Counted from the first letter of the stretch, positions 45,000 to 56,597 are shown. The stretch: DNA of 64,000 nucleotides from Leucaena leucocephala (GCA_037074615.1 CM073558.1:6563501-6627500); one strand, 5' to 3'. The notes: generated by a model from the letters alone, not told the origin. Translations and numbers: made by a program.

Positions 45000-47689
45000 A
45001 CCTGAAATTAACTATTAAAATATTAAAATATATAATAACAATAACATAACATAACTAACATTATATATCTCTTCTAACCCAAAGAAGAGAACAAAGAGGG
45101 AAACAATTAAACAATAAAGCTTCTAATGAACATCATGTTATTTATATTGCATGGTAGTTATTGCAGAAAATGCTGATTTCTGGATGCCCGAATATTATAG
45201 AAATTGCTGAAATTGACTTGTCTCAGAAGGACTAGTGAAGTGAATAATTAAACACAACAATTGAATTTCCAGGTACCTGGCTTTTCAAGGGAATTCTGAT
45301 TATGATTTGCAAAGATATTGGACAGCTCTATCATACCAACGAAAAGTAATAAAGCTCTCTCTCAACTCCAGCTTCTGGGGCCTATTTCTTGTTGTACATG
45401 CCATTATGCCCCCCAAATCCTAACTTATTAGTGATTACTACTGCAATATAGTCGCTAAAGTTATCAATTATATTAATTAAGGCCTACTTGTGTTAATTAC
45501 TTTTCTCCTTTGCTTTATGCTGTTACTACAAGTACTTGTTTATGAATCTAGCCACTGCTGATTTGTGAGGTTGGGAAACAAAATGCATATATTGATCCTA
45601 ATAGTGGATGGTAATAAGGAATATTGTTACTCAAGAGATTGTGCTAGAACTATCTGCAAGCTAAATTACTTCTTTGTGCTATGCAACAAATTATAAAGGA
45701 AACAGTGAAGTCAAATTCTCAAGAAGGTTCACAAGAAAAAGAAATAGTCATGACCCATTTATCTGAAATTCACGTGTTGAAGGCTTAAGCAAGGAAAGCA
45801 GAGTTGAAGGATTAAATCTCTAAGTTGCAGGCTGAACTGGCTGAAATGTATAGCAAAGAAAAAGAAACCGAAGAGTGTGACATCAAATCGTTGTCTCTTC
45901 AACAGCAGAAGAAGAAGGGTGTTTCTGACACCTGACACCATTGGATTCATGAGGGAGTTGCAAGCAGTGAAGAAAGAGAGGTCTCTCATGGTAGGAAGAA
46001 AAAATAAAAGCAAGGCATCAACGTAATTAGAGAATGTGGTGATTTTGTGTTGTTATGTATGTATTTGTATTATCATTGTGGAGATTTTACAATGTTGGTT
46101 GATAGTGGATAATGGTTATGCCATTGTCCAAACAAAAAAGAGAAAAAACTGAGTAGGGTTTGTGTGAAGAATTACAGAGACTTATTGTTGTAAACATTCA
46201 TCATAGTGAAGTTTTTTTGGACTAGGTCCCATGGTTTTTATCTCTCATATTGAGGAAGTTTTCCACGTTAAAAAATTGTGTTATTTTATTTGTTTACTTG
46301 GTACAATTTTTAAATATCTTTAATTCACTATCCTAACTCATATTTTATACTTTAAAAAGTTTGACTATTATTATAATATATCTGTGCAAATTTATAGAGT
46401 AATTTCACTTATCAATTGGAATGTTATGTTTGCCCTAACCATTATTTCATTTATTAGGCTATGAGGTAAGAGAAACACAGATGACAAAGTCAAATATGAT
46501 GTATAATATAGTAAGGGCACTGCACAATATGAATAATAGGAACAACAATAAGATTGTATGAAATTTTGTCACTAAAATTTGTTGCAGATGTACATGAACT
46601 GTATCTCAATAAAATTCATTTAGTTTGGAAATTCCAGGATTGGATACCTTTCTCTACCAGCTTTAATATGTTGATTTAGCCTCACTAATTAGGATTAATT
46701 TAATATGCCCTCATTCTCTACGGATGCAGGGTCTATTGCTACATCATTTACCAACATTCAGCTAAGACCAACTATATTAAACACTATGTTAGCAGGAGGT
46801 TTTGTTACTGCACATTAGTTACCACTTCTTATATACAAACTGATGAACATGGGACAGAACATGGAAACTGTTTGGGACGTTTTCTGAATGTGAAGAAAGC
46901 CAAAAGGGGTCAAATTAATTAGTTTATGTTGAGTTTGATGATGCAAGTACACTACCATTTTTAGCTTTTTCCCACTATATTCTATACATTATCCCAGTTT
47001 ATGCGCTCGCGTACACATTGTGAGGAAGCAAATTTAGAATCTGATGAAGCCAAACCAAAATTCAAATGCTATGATATAGTTTGGCGAGAGAAGGGAAAAA
47101 ATATCAGACTTAATTATATATGTTACTATTTCTCTTATGTCATCATCTATTTGGCTCGTCTTTAATTACTTGTCCCTTCCCAAAATCTTATCCTTATCTC
47201 GTTAAACAAAACTGTGTAATATAGTAAGATCAAATCCAAGATATCAAATCCTGAATCTGCCGTGGTCGAGGTGTAAAGTTCCATTCATACATAAGTTAAT
47301 TGCAAGTGTCGTCAGCTGAACTCTGTAGAAAAGTTGAATGATGTCTACTTTACAGTTTTTAAAGATGAAAGTAAAATAGAGACGAGGACTACACACCTGG
47401 AAGGGAGAAGGATCTGCTGTGAGTGCTGTCTGTGAGAAAAGAAAAACAGAGACGAGGGCAATATCTGCGAGAAGCGAGAAGCGAGAATGAGACTGCAGAT
47501 AGCCATATATGGCGATCACGGTTCACGGAGATGAATTGATAGTCGGCACCTCAGCTGGAGAAAATAATAAACCCTAAGTGAGCAAGTGAGCAACGAGCAA
47601 GTGAGCCGAGAACCCCTGAATCCTGATGTGTAAACCCTTCGGCCTTCGCATCGCTGATGTGTAATTGTGTGCGTAATTTTACTTAACAC
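45000..47689. other. hAT interior upstream of the transposase
   Basis: About 2.7 kb of 5' region for the minus-strand transposase. It includes a + strand coding-like relic near 45715-45950 (ISKLQAELAEMYSKEKETEE in one frame, with stops upstream and a coiled-coil look) that I cannot assign. 47241-47519 has a minus-strand ORF without a domain. The rest is AT-rich. Confidence 0.45.
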
Positions 47690-47852
47690 CGGGCCGGGCT
47701 AACCGGGCAGGGCAGCACCCCCTGCCCGGTACCCAGCCCTGCCCGAATATTAGCCCTGCCCAAAATTGTCTATTTTTTTCCGGGTTGGGCGGGATATTTT
47801 TTGGCCAGGCCCGGGTGGGTGCACCGGGCCATGGGCATCTTGCACACCCCTA
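47690..47852. repeat. hAT right subterminal GC-rich repeats
   Basis: Words GGGCCGGGC, CCGGGCAGGGCAGC, CCCTGCCCGG, AGCCCTGCCCG (twice with variants) and GGGTTGGGCGGG occur within 160 bases, the inverse partners of the left cluster. Confidence 0.6.
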
Positions 47853-48429
47853 GCTAGGCAAATGAGAGATGGAAAGAGAGACGGAGTGTTTGGGTGGAGA
47901 GGAGGCAGGTGAGAATTGTGTGAGTGGGGTTAGAAATACCTTTTTACCCTTATGTCTTATTTTATCCCAATCTCCTATCTCTTTCATATATACAAAAACT
48001 TTCAAAAAATCTTAAAAAATAATCATTAATATTGTATAAAGATTTCTTCCTTCAATAGCTCCTCTTCTTCAATAACTCCTCTAGTTCATAGAGTAATTTT
48101 TCTAAAATTTTTAGAATAAATAATAATCTCTAATTATTTTTTTATTTTTATAAGAAAATAAGACTTTAAAACTTGAAAAAATAACTTTTAAAACATTTAT
48201 AGCATTTATATCTCTTTTAAGAAAATGAATTCTTCCACAATTTTTTAAATCTCTAAAATATATATTTTAAAAAAAAAATTAACTGTCTGAGTCTCAGAAT
48301 ATTTTTAAATGATTTTTCTTTTTTTAATTTTTTTTGAAATTACTTCTTTAAGAATTTTTAATTTATACAAAATACTCTTAATATTAAAAACCCTTATAAA
48401 TTATTTTTACTAATTCTTGAGATGTTATA

Positions 48430-49654
48430 AACCAATTAAAATTCTCCCTCCCTTTCCCACAATTCGAATTGACCTTAAAGCTCCATCTCCATTGTTTCTC
48501 CCTCAAGTTCTGCTTTGTGTTTTGCGATGAAAGGCTCTTGTTGTATCAAAATTTCATTATAGGAATAGTTACATACACACCAAGATTCTGAGGATCATGA
48601 GAGCTTATCAGGCGAAACACACCTCAATATTTAAATAATATTAAAAAAATACTTATAAATCTTTTATCAATAAAACTTTTACATTAATATTAAGATTTAA
48701 ACTCATTCTTTTGAGATGAGTTTTAGTATTAAACTTATGGTATTTTTAATGCCAATTTTGACAAATGAAAGTTATATTTATTTGGAAATGTTATTAAATT
48801 TATGTATTAACTTAATTATTAATATTTGGAAAAAAAAAATACAAGTATAAGGATTAAATTTAAAATGAGGGTAAACTATGGGCACTAATTGATGAACTTT
48901 TCATTTGTGCTTTAATGGGACTGCCATATCATCAGCTTGTTACACGTACGCAAGCTTGTATGTAATAATTGGTTGCTTGTAATATAATGACTTTTAACTC
49001 CAACATAATAAGGGATTAACTCAAAAAAAAATTTAAAAATAAATTAAAGGAGAAAAATCAATCAAAAGTAATGATAAAGCAGAGGGACTAAATATTAATT
49101 TTTAACTACCTTGATGAAATTATTGTTTGTTTTCCATTTATGTGTCATTGTAATATTTCTACATAACATTACTTTCTATTTTGTCAATAATACTCTTTTA
49201 TCTTCACTAACTTCTTCCAGGCAGTATTGTGTACTCAAATAACCAAAGAGTATTTTATAAAACTTAAACTAAATTCTAACACATCTAATTTCATTTCAGA
49301 GTCTATTTTCTAACATAAACAAATAAAAATAAATAAATTTAAAAATATAAAAAGAGTGTGGAATATCATACTATCCACAAGTTTTGAGCAATATTATCTC
49401 TCCATCTAACTAGATTCCTTACAATTTATAAAATCCCATTATATCTTCTAAAAAGAAAATAAAGAAACGTACAAAAATATCTGTAGAATAGTAAAAATTC
49501 CACAAGAATAATCAAAATTGAATTTCAATAAAAAAAAATAGTCAAACTTGGTTTCTTACGTAAGACAAAAATGGAAAAGTCCAAAGTCAAAAACCATGAA
49601 CAGCTTCTACTTTCCTTAAAAAGAATTGGGAAAAATAACAAATTCCGTAGTCAC
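48430..49654. other. AT-rich spacer, no gene seen
   Basis: No ORF or repeat boundary recognised. Follows the possible LTR end at 48429. Confidence 0.55.
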
Positions 49655-49750
49655 ATCATGCAACTAGTTGGTCTTAGCATATCAACACATGAACTAGTTT
49701 GTCGTAGCATATGAACACGAAACTAGTTGGTCTTATCAAAACAGAACTAG
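49655..49750. repeat. Short tandem repeat, three to four copies of about 30 bp
   Basis: The word AACTAGTTGGTCTTA, with variants AACTAGTTTGTCGTA and AACTAGTTGCTCTG, recurs about every 30 bases, with CATATCAACACATG-type spacers between copies. Confidence 0.6.
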
Positions 49751-49797
49751 TTGCTCTGTTAATAAGACAAGTGTCCCATTGGGAGCTTTGAAAATTA

Positions 49798-50259
49798 TTA
49801 CCCCCTCCGATTCTGAATGTAACGGAATTATTTTTAGGGATTGTCTATTGGATTTTTTTTTTTAAAAAAAAAACTCTACAAATTAGTAAATCCTAAATAT
49901 TACAAAATTCAAAAAAATGTTAAGATTTAAATTTTAAAATTTAAAGTCAAATGATTAAAAACTCCTAAATATCAAATAAATTGACTGAACGTCAAATACA
50001 ATTGACTTAAATTTCGTCATTTGGCTCTGAATTTTAAAATATTAATTTTGATCATAATAATATATATAATATTTAGAGTCTCAATTTAAAATTTAACAAT
50101 TTTTAAAGTATTTCTTAGGATTTTTCCAAGGTCTATTTTTATTTATAAGAGATACAAATAGGTGTATGAAATGTTAGTATGATTTTTCCTTTTTGCCTCT
50201 ATAAATTATTGGTTAGTCTCATTGTATTAATTATCCACACACTCTAACTCAATCCCTCT
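49798..50259. other. Possible truncated MITE end and AT-rich spacer
   Basis: TTACCCCCTCCGATTCTGAATG (about 49798) resembles a Stowaway-type left terminus after TA. No matching inverse end was found before 50260, so it may be truncated. Otherwise featureless. Confidence 0.3.
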
Positions 50260-50659
50260 CCATAAATAAGCATTAGCGATGATAATTGAAAGTCGCCACT
50301 GAATATCAACAGTCAACAGTGACATTGTGTCGCCATTGAAAGTTTAAGAGAAGTTATCGAGATTGAAGTCACTGCAAAAGGTAAAGCAAAGTTGTTGCCG
50401 CCTAAATTGGAATTAACAGTGACATAGAAGGTCACCGCTTAAAAGGGAATCAGCGGTGACTTTTTAAGTCATCGCCTAAAGTGGAATTTACGACGACTTA
50501 AAATGTCACCGCCTAATGTGAAATCAATGGCGACTTAAATTATCACCACCTAAAGTTGAATATGTGGTAATTTAAATTGTCGCCGACTAAAGTGAAATTT
50601 GCGGTGACATAAAATGTCGCCACATAAACTATATATTAATAGCGACAACAATTGTAGTG
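50260..50659. mobile_element. Right end of a CACTA-like element (relic)
   Basis: Ends at 50659 in ACAATTGTAGTG, the inverse of CACTACAATTGT. Inside is a subterminal array of about 35-60 bp units built on GCGGTGACTTTTTAAGTCATCGCC and variants (50400-50640), each an imperfect palindrome around GTCACCGCC/GGCGACTT. The opposite terminus was not found. The MITE at 50660 abuts it directly. Confidence 0.5.
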
Positions 50660-51153
50660 CCTGTTTGGTTTTAGGAAAAACTAAGGTTTTAAAATGGCTT
50701 GTGGCCCAAACTTTAGTTTGGAGAAATTTCAAAACAAATAACTATATTTATTCAAACGGGTTTTTAGACCAAACTAAAGTTTAGATAAGCTAATGAGACT
50801 AACTTTTAGAATAGTAAAAGAGTTTATAGATTATATAATTACTATTTTACACATATTTTTCTCATACTCTCTCTCCTCTCTCCTATTTCTTTTCACCCCT
50901 CTCCTCTCTCCTATTTCTTTTCCACCTTATCTCCTCTTTCCTATTTCCTCTCTCTTCTCTCTTACTTTTAATTAAATCATACCCTTTTTAGTGATTTACT
51001 AATAATAAAAGTACTTCTAGAAATAACTATCCAAACACTCATTTATTCAAAATCACTTTTTTTTTATAAACTCTTCTCCAGAAACCCTTTTCTAAAAGCT
51101 GTCTACAAACTCTTTTTTTATAAGCCATTTTCTAAAAGTTCATCCAAATGACC
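50660..51153. mobile_element. MITE copy 2 (hAT-like ends)
   Basis: Begins CCTGTTTGGTTTTAGG and ends CCAAATGACCT, a short imperfect terminal inversion. Shares with 24974-25481 the words TTCAAACGGG, AGATAAGCTAATGAGAC (variant), AATAGTAAAAGAG and a CTCTCTCCTCTCTCCT tract. No ORF with domain. Confidence 0.65.
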
Positions 51154-51154
51154 T

Positions 51155-51254
51155 TGTAATGACCCTAGAAAATACTCATATAGGATATTAATTTATTAAA
51201 GGATATATATTTTTTCTAGCAGGGATATTACAAGAGGAATTTTGGGACGTGATA
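51155..51254 (+). repeat. Internally deleted 5' LTR of gypsy element 2 (about 100 bp)
   Basis: First about 50 bases match LTR starts at 23562 and 30907 (TGTAATGACCCTAGAAAATA, TATATATTTTTTCTAG); last bases resemble LTR ends. The usual 2.4-3 kb interior is missing. Confidence 0.6.
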
Positions 51255-51444
51255 GTTTGGTATCAAAGCAAAGGTCTTTTATAGCTAAGTGGAGTAGTGA
51301 TACTTCAATAAGGCTCAATTATCATGATGAAGTTGAGGCATAATTGGAGGTCTTTTTAGAAAATTTAAAAGTATTTTCTTTTCTTATTAAGAATATATTT
51401 TCCCTTGAAATTAAATATTTTCTATATTTTTAGTGTATAGCTAA

Positions 51445-52560
51445 ATGCCTCCTAGACTTCCACAAGCTAGAAGAAGCTCTAAGAGTGATAAGGCTTCAGA
51501 TAGAGGCTCTACTCAGCAAAGTGACTTACTCTTAGAGGTAGAGGATAAGGTCGTAGAGGAGCTAGGAGTAGGAGAGGTCAACCCCTTAGACCTCTTCAAG
51601 ATCCCCAAAAATCTCTACCTCATCTAGACACGAGACTCGAGAAGAACTACACAATGTTATTGAAGAGGATAATATTATAGTGAAGTTGTTATAATTCATT
51701 AAGTTAGATCCTCCTAAGTTCATAGGTTTTGATTCTCAAGAGGAACCTATAGAATTTTTGGAGGGTATTGAGAAGAGATGCAAATTTCCGAGATGTCCTA
51801 ATATTCAGTATGTGGAGTTTGCTTTATTATGATTATAAGGGATAGCTAATGCCTGGAGCAAGACAATGCCAAGTTTATAAGGAGATAGAGTACCATCAAT
51901 GTCATGGGCTACTTTTAAGAATATCTTTCTTAAACGCTACCTTCCCCAGAGTAAAAAGGATGCCAGAATCAAAGAGTTCCTATTATTAAAGTGTACTTCG
52001 GGAATGACAGTGGCTGAGTATGACAAGAAGTTTACATATCTTTCTCCGTATGCATCAACATTGATTTCTTTAGAGAATGATATGATTGGCAGATTTATTC
52101 AGGGATTATCGATATATATATACATGATGCTATGGCCATATGTTGAATCATTTTGCTTCTTATGCTGATGTAGTAGATTGTGCGTTGAGAATTGAGTTAA
52201 GGCACATTAAAGAAGAAGGGTTTTCTAAAAATCAGAAGATAGGGAGCGAAAGATTCTGGGGTCTTCATTTAAAGGAAATCGCTCTCAGGGCTAATCCCCA
52301 TCATTTGCTATACAATCAGTGCCTAGATCTTATAGACCCTCCGTAGGCGTTTCAGATCTGAAACCTAAATTTAGAGGTGCTAGATCTCATCCTACTGGGA
52401 GCTATTCTAATTATTCTAGGTCTCCTTATGATATTTATGGGAATTATCATTCAGGAGTCTATCGTAAGGCCTCAGGTGTATGTTACAGGTGTGGACAACC
52501 ATGTCATATGAAGAGAGAATATCCGTTTGCTCATCCCACTTTGAGTTATGGATAAGCTCG
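51445..52560 (+). pseudogene. Gypsy element 2 gag with damaged zinc knuckle
   Basis: Starts MPPRLPQARRSSKSDK (51445), stops at 51627. The conserved retrotransposon gag domain follows in another frame at 51899-52168 (WATFKNIFLKRYLPQSKKDA, MTVAEYDKKFTYLSPYA). The zinc knuckle at about 52475-52520 reads CYRCGQPCHMKREYP, where the expected last Cys is Tyr and a Gly is Cys. Frame shifts and stops separate these parts. Confidence 0.75.
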
Positions 52561-52689
52561 ACCTTCTCCTTGCCTTGCTACTTTCGCAGCCTCGTCTATT
52601 GGTGCAACTTCTACCTCGACAGGTAGTGGTACATCAGGAAGACCTTTAGGGAAAAAGGCACAACCTTCTTCAGGGCAAGGCCAAGCAAG

Positions 52690-54616
52690 GGTATATGCTA
52701 TGATAAGGCAAGATCCTCAGGCCTATAATATTGTGGTTATAGGTATTATCACTATATATTCTTAAAAAGCTTATGCATTGTTTGACCCTAGATTGACACA
52801 TTCCTATGTTTCACTATATTTGCTAAAAGGTTGGGTAAAGACTTTATCAATCTTGATGGTCTTTTTTCGGTTGCTACCCCAGTTGGGGAATCTTTATCAT
52901 TTTCACAGGTGTATAAATCTTGTGAAGTGTCTTTTGAAGGAAGAGAAAGTCTTGTTGATTTAATTATTCTTGCTATGATTGATTTTGATGTAATATTAGG
53001 CATGAATTGGTTAGCCTCCTGTTATGCTACTGTTAATTGCCACTTGAAAGTGCTGAAATTTAATATTCCAGGTGAAACTCCTTTTGTGTTACAAGGGAAT
53101 AAAGTAGAAAGGCCAACTAACTTGATTTATGCTTTAAAAGCCCAACGATTATTGATAAAGGGTTGTCAAGGATTTTTGGCTATAGTAAAAGATGTTGCTA
53201 AGCTTACTGCCAGCTTATATCAAATTCTAGTTGTTTGAGAATTTCCTTACGTCTTTCTAGAGGAATTGCCTGACTTACCTCCTGATAGAGAGGTAGAATT
53301 TGACATTGATGTTATTCGTGGCACGCAGCCAATTTCAATTCTACCATATAGGATGGCACTCTTAGAGTTAAGAGAATTGAAGACTCTAATGCAAGAACTA
53401 TTAGACAAGCGGTTTATTTGACACAGCACTTTTCCATAGGGTACACCAGTGTTGTTTGTTAAAAAGAAAGATGGATCCTTGAGGCTATGCATTGACTATC
53501 GATAACTTAATAAAGGGACAATAAAGAATAAGTATCAATTGCCGCGCATTGATAACCTTTTTGACCAATTGTAAGGAGCACAATATTTTTTAAAGGTAGA
53601 CTTGTGATCAGGGTATCATCAATTAAAGATCAAGAAAGAAGATATTCTAAAGACAACATTCATAAATCGGTATGGTTGTTATGGATTTTTGGTAATGTCT
53701 TTTGGTTTAATAAATACTCCTACAACGTTCATGGACTTGATGAATTAAGTTTTCAAAGTATTTCTTGATAAGTTTGTAATCATGTTTATTGATGATATCT
53801 TGGTATACTCTAGGAGTAAGGAAGATCATGAGCATCATTTGTAGTTAGTGTTACAAATGTTAAGAGAGCAACCGCTTTATGCTAAGTTTTCTAAATGTGA
53901 ATTATGGTTGAATGAGGTCACTTTCTTGGGGCACATGGTGTCAAAAGACGGCATTCAGGTTAATCCTAGCAAGATTAATGCATTCAAAAGTTGGCCATGA
54001 CCTACAACGATCAATGAGATTCAAAGTTTCTTAGGCCTCGTAGGATATTACCGTCGTTTTGTGAAGGATTTTTCAAGAATAACTACTCCATTGACAATGT
54101 TAACTCAAAAGAATGTGAAATTTATTTGGGATGATAAGTGTAAGGGGAGTTTTCAGAAGTTAAAGGAATTTTTTTATTTATGCTCTAGTTTTAAGCTTAC
54201 CTTCAACAATTGGAGGGTACACAGTGTATTGTGATACTTCTCGAATTGGTTTAGGCTATGTATTAATACAGAATAGGAAAATAATTGCTTATGCCTCTAA
54301 AAACCTTAAGAAGCATAAGCAAAATTATCTAACTCATGATTTAGAAATGGTCGCAGTTTTGCTTTAAAGATTTGGAGACATTATTTGTAAGGTGAAACTT
54401 GTGAGATTTTCACTGACCACAAAAGTCTCAAGTATATTTTTTAGTAGAAGGATCTGAATCTCAGACAGAGAAGATGGATGAAATTGCTAAAAGATTATGA
54501 TTTTAGAATTATGTATCATCCAAGTAAAGCGAATGTGGTGGCTGATGCTTTAAGCATAAAGTCTATGGGTAACCTGGCACATATGAATGTTGAAAGAAGA
54601 CCATTGGTATAGGAAA
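52690..54616 (+). pseudogene. Gypsy element 2 protease, reverse transcriptase and RNase H
   Basis: The protease motif region reads FDPRLTHSYVS (52780-52812), lacking the DSG/DTG active site; protease body at 52831-53238 includes DFDVILGMNWLA. RT follows with many stops: LRLCIDYR, KNKYQLPRIDNLFDQL, MSFGLINTPTTFMDLM and an intact FIDDILVYSRS catalytic box (about 53785-53820). Connection and RNase H: FLGLVGYYRRFVKDFSRIT, TVYCDTSRIGLGYVL, DLEMVAV. It is cut at 54616 by the copia insertion and resumes at 63734. More complete than gypsy 1 in the gag-protease part. Confidence 0.85.
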
Positions 54617-56583
54617 TGTAAGAAATTGAAAGACACGCAGCGGAAATTAATTTAAAACTTTTTCCATTCCTTGCCAGGATCTACCGTATGTGTCTAAGTC
54701 AAGTGGGAAGAAGTATTACCCTTAGTGTGCCTCAGCGACTTCCACAGCTTTCGGTCACGACGTTCACAGCTTCTCTCTGCGGCTCGTGCTCCCTTTCTGA
54801 TCACAAGAAGTCGACGACTCAGGTCGGCTTCCTCTACTGGTATCCACACGAACAGCGTTCCAGCCACGAACAACATGCTAGCGTCTCTTGTCCCTCCAGG
54901 GCTTTCTCAAGAGTTCGTCCTCTCCGTCTCTATTTCGGCAGTTTCTTATCTGCAAACCTTTTGCAGAGTCCCCTTCGGCCTTTCTATGTTCTATATGTTT
55001 CTCTGTGCAAAATGCAGCTCCTAAAATCAAATATATAGGATGCTATGCGTTTTTCTCTGTCAACTGAATTGGATTTTAGAGTTAATCTTATATTAATTCT
55101 AAAATTAATACAATATCATATATTGTATAATTTTATAAGAAACTAATTAAATAAATAATATCAAATCTGTCCCACAGATTTAATTACCCATTTATTTAAT
55201 TTTAAATAAAGATGAGACTGAACTATTTTTGATTTATTCTCATAAATCAAATTTGAGATATCCTATCAATTTGAATTTCGAATTTCAAACGTGATAGAGA
55301 TTTAATTTATCCTTATAAATTAAATATTATAAATATCTCTTATATGAGATATCCTATCAATTTGAATTTTGAATTTCAAACATGATAGAGATTTAATTTA
55401 TCCTTATAAATTAAATCTTATAAATATCTCTTATATGAGATATCCTATCAATTTGAATTTCGAATTTCAAACATGATAGAGATTTAATTTATCCTTATAA
55501 ATTAAATCTTATAAATATCTCTTATATGAGATATCCTATCAATTTGAATTTCGAATTTCAAACGTGATAGAGATTTAATTTATCCTTATAAATTAAATCT
55601 CATATATACATATAATGTATATATACGAATTTATATATATATATATATACGAATATAAATATAAATAAATATATATACATCTATCCTGGATCATTCATTG
55701 AATCTGGACATGTCTTAGATTCAATGAATCTGGACATCATAGCTCGTGTTGGGCTATTTTGTGTGCGACCCTGTAGGCCCATATGAAGTTGGCAGTGGGC
55801 CATTTGTTATACTAGCCCACAAGTCGCAAGCGGTCTCTAGCAAGACATAACGACTACCCAAATCATGTGAGGATCGATAAACGATGTAACCTTTTATACA
55901 ACCATATCATGTCCCTTCTGTCACGCGATATTTTGGTCATGGATGAGGCATGGACAATGTCATCCTCTTATTCCTGACCGTTACTTTCTCGATCCCTGAG
56001 TAGTCTGACTATAGAAATGGAACTACCTTTCCATTACAGTATGGCCATACATTTCTCAGACTCACTCATCGAGGGGCCCAGTAATATCTCTCTACGAATG
56101 TGAGGGACAAATTCCATCTTGATCATTCACATTCCTCCGCATGAAAAACACTAAGGCCGAATATAGTCTTTATGATCACTCGGTCAAAAGTGACTTTTGA
56201 CTAGGTCAAAGCTGAGCGTTTTGTCATGTAGGAATCCATGATGATCTCAGGTCAAAGGGCGTATTGACATGGTTTGTATATGAGAGAAGCTTATGACGTT
56301 ACCCATGCAGTTCTCTCATAGCGGGTCAGTCCAGCACCTTGTACTCTTACATGTACTTATGACTTTGATTTATATCTCTATACATCTTCAAAGTCATACT
56401 GGTCTTATTTCATCTGTGCTCCCGCATAGATGATCGACCAGGGACATTTAGGATAATATCATGAATTATCCAAGGATGATCATCATAGTAAACATGCAAA
56501 TAATATGATAACTCAATTAATAAATTCATAAATCAATAATGTTCATAAGACAATGATTGGCCCCTAGGGCACAATTTCCAACA
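54617..56583 (-). repeat. 3' LTR of the young copia element (1,967 bp)
   Basis: On the minus strand it starts TGTTGGAAATTGTGCCCTAG and ends in ..TTTCTTACA. It contains four 91-bp tandem units (55255-55605) and a TA-rich tract at about 55605-55675. The + strand ORF 54688-55038 recurs in the other LTR (61859-62176) and is LTR sequence, not a gene. Confidence 0.92.
55255..55610. repeat. 91-bp tandem repeat, four units, in the copia LTR
   Basis: Units start at 55255, 55346, 55437 and 55528, each GAGATATCCTATCAATTTGA; the last is partial. Each unit holds GAATTTCGAATTTC, which is partly palindromic. Confidence 0.9.
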
Positions 56584-56597
56584 ACCTCCCACTTGCA

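Larger units (their letters stand above)
42277..47852 (-). mobile_element. hAT transposon, nearly intact, 12-bp TIRs, TSD GCTAGGCA
   Basis: Terminal inverted repeats TAGGGGTGTGCA (42277-42288) and TGCACACCCCTA (47841-47852) are perfect. The 8-bp target duplication GCTAGGCA (42269-42276 and 47853-47860) is perfect, as required for hAT. Subterminal regions are GC-rich with many GGGCAGGGC-type words. The element is 5,576 bp and encodes one hAT transposase on the minus strand. Perfect ends and an almost open transposase point to a recent insertion. Confidence 0.93.
40021..48429. mobile_element. Probable solo LTR (about 2.8 kb) split by the hAT element
   Basis: Starts TGTAAAATCCCGC and ends GAGATGTTATA; TGTAA.ATC and GAT.TTATA are near-inverse ends of the TGTAACATC..GATGTTACA type common in plant gypsy LTRs. 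Removing the hAT (42277-47852) and one target copy leaves about 2,825 bp, a plausible LTR length. Next to the hAT are a CT-rich promoter-like stretch (42180-42260) and GAGAGACGGAGTGTTTGGG (47875), as in gypsy LTR transcription-start regions. The outer 5-mers (AATAG left, AACCA right) do not match well, so the call is tentative. Confidence 0.4.

Noticed and set aside
54688..55038. ORF of 116 codons repeated at 61859-62176
   Set aside because: It is part of the copia LTR in both places and reads opposite to the element's genes; no domain. It is LTR DNA and not a gene.
55255..55610. CRISPR-like regular repeats
   Set aside because: Units are contiguous 91-bp tandem copies without variable spacers, in a plant LTR.
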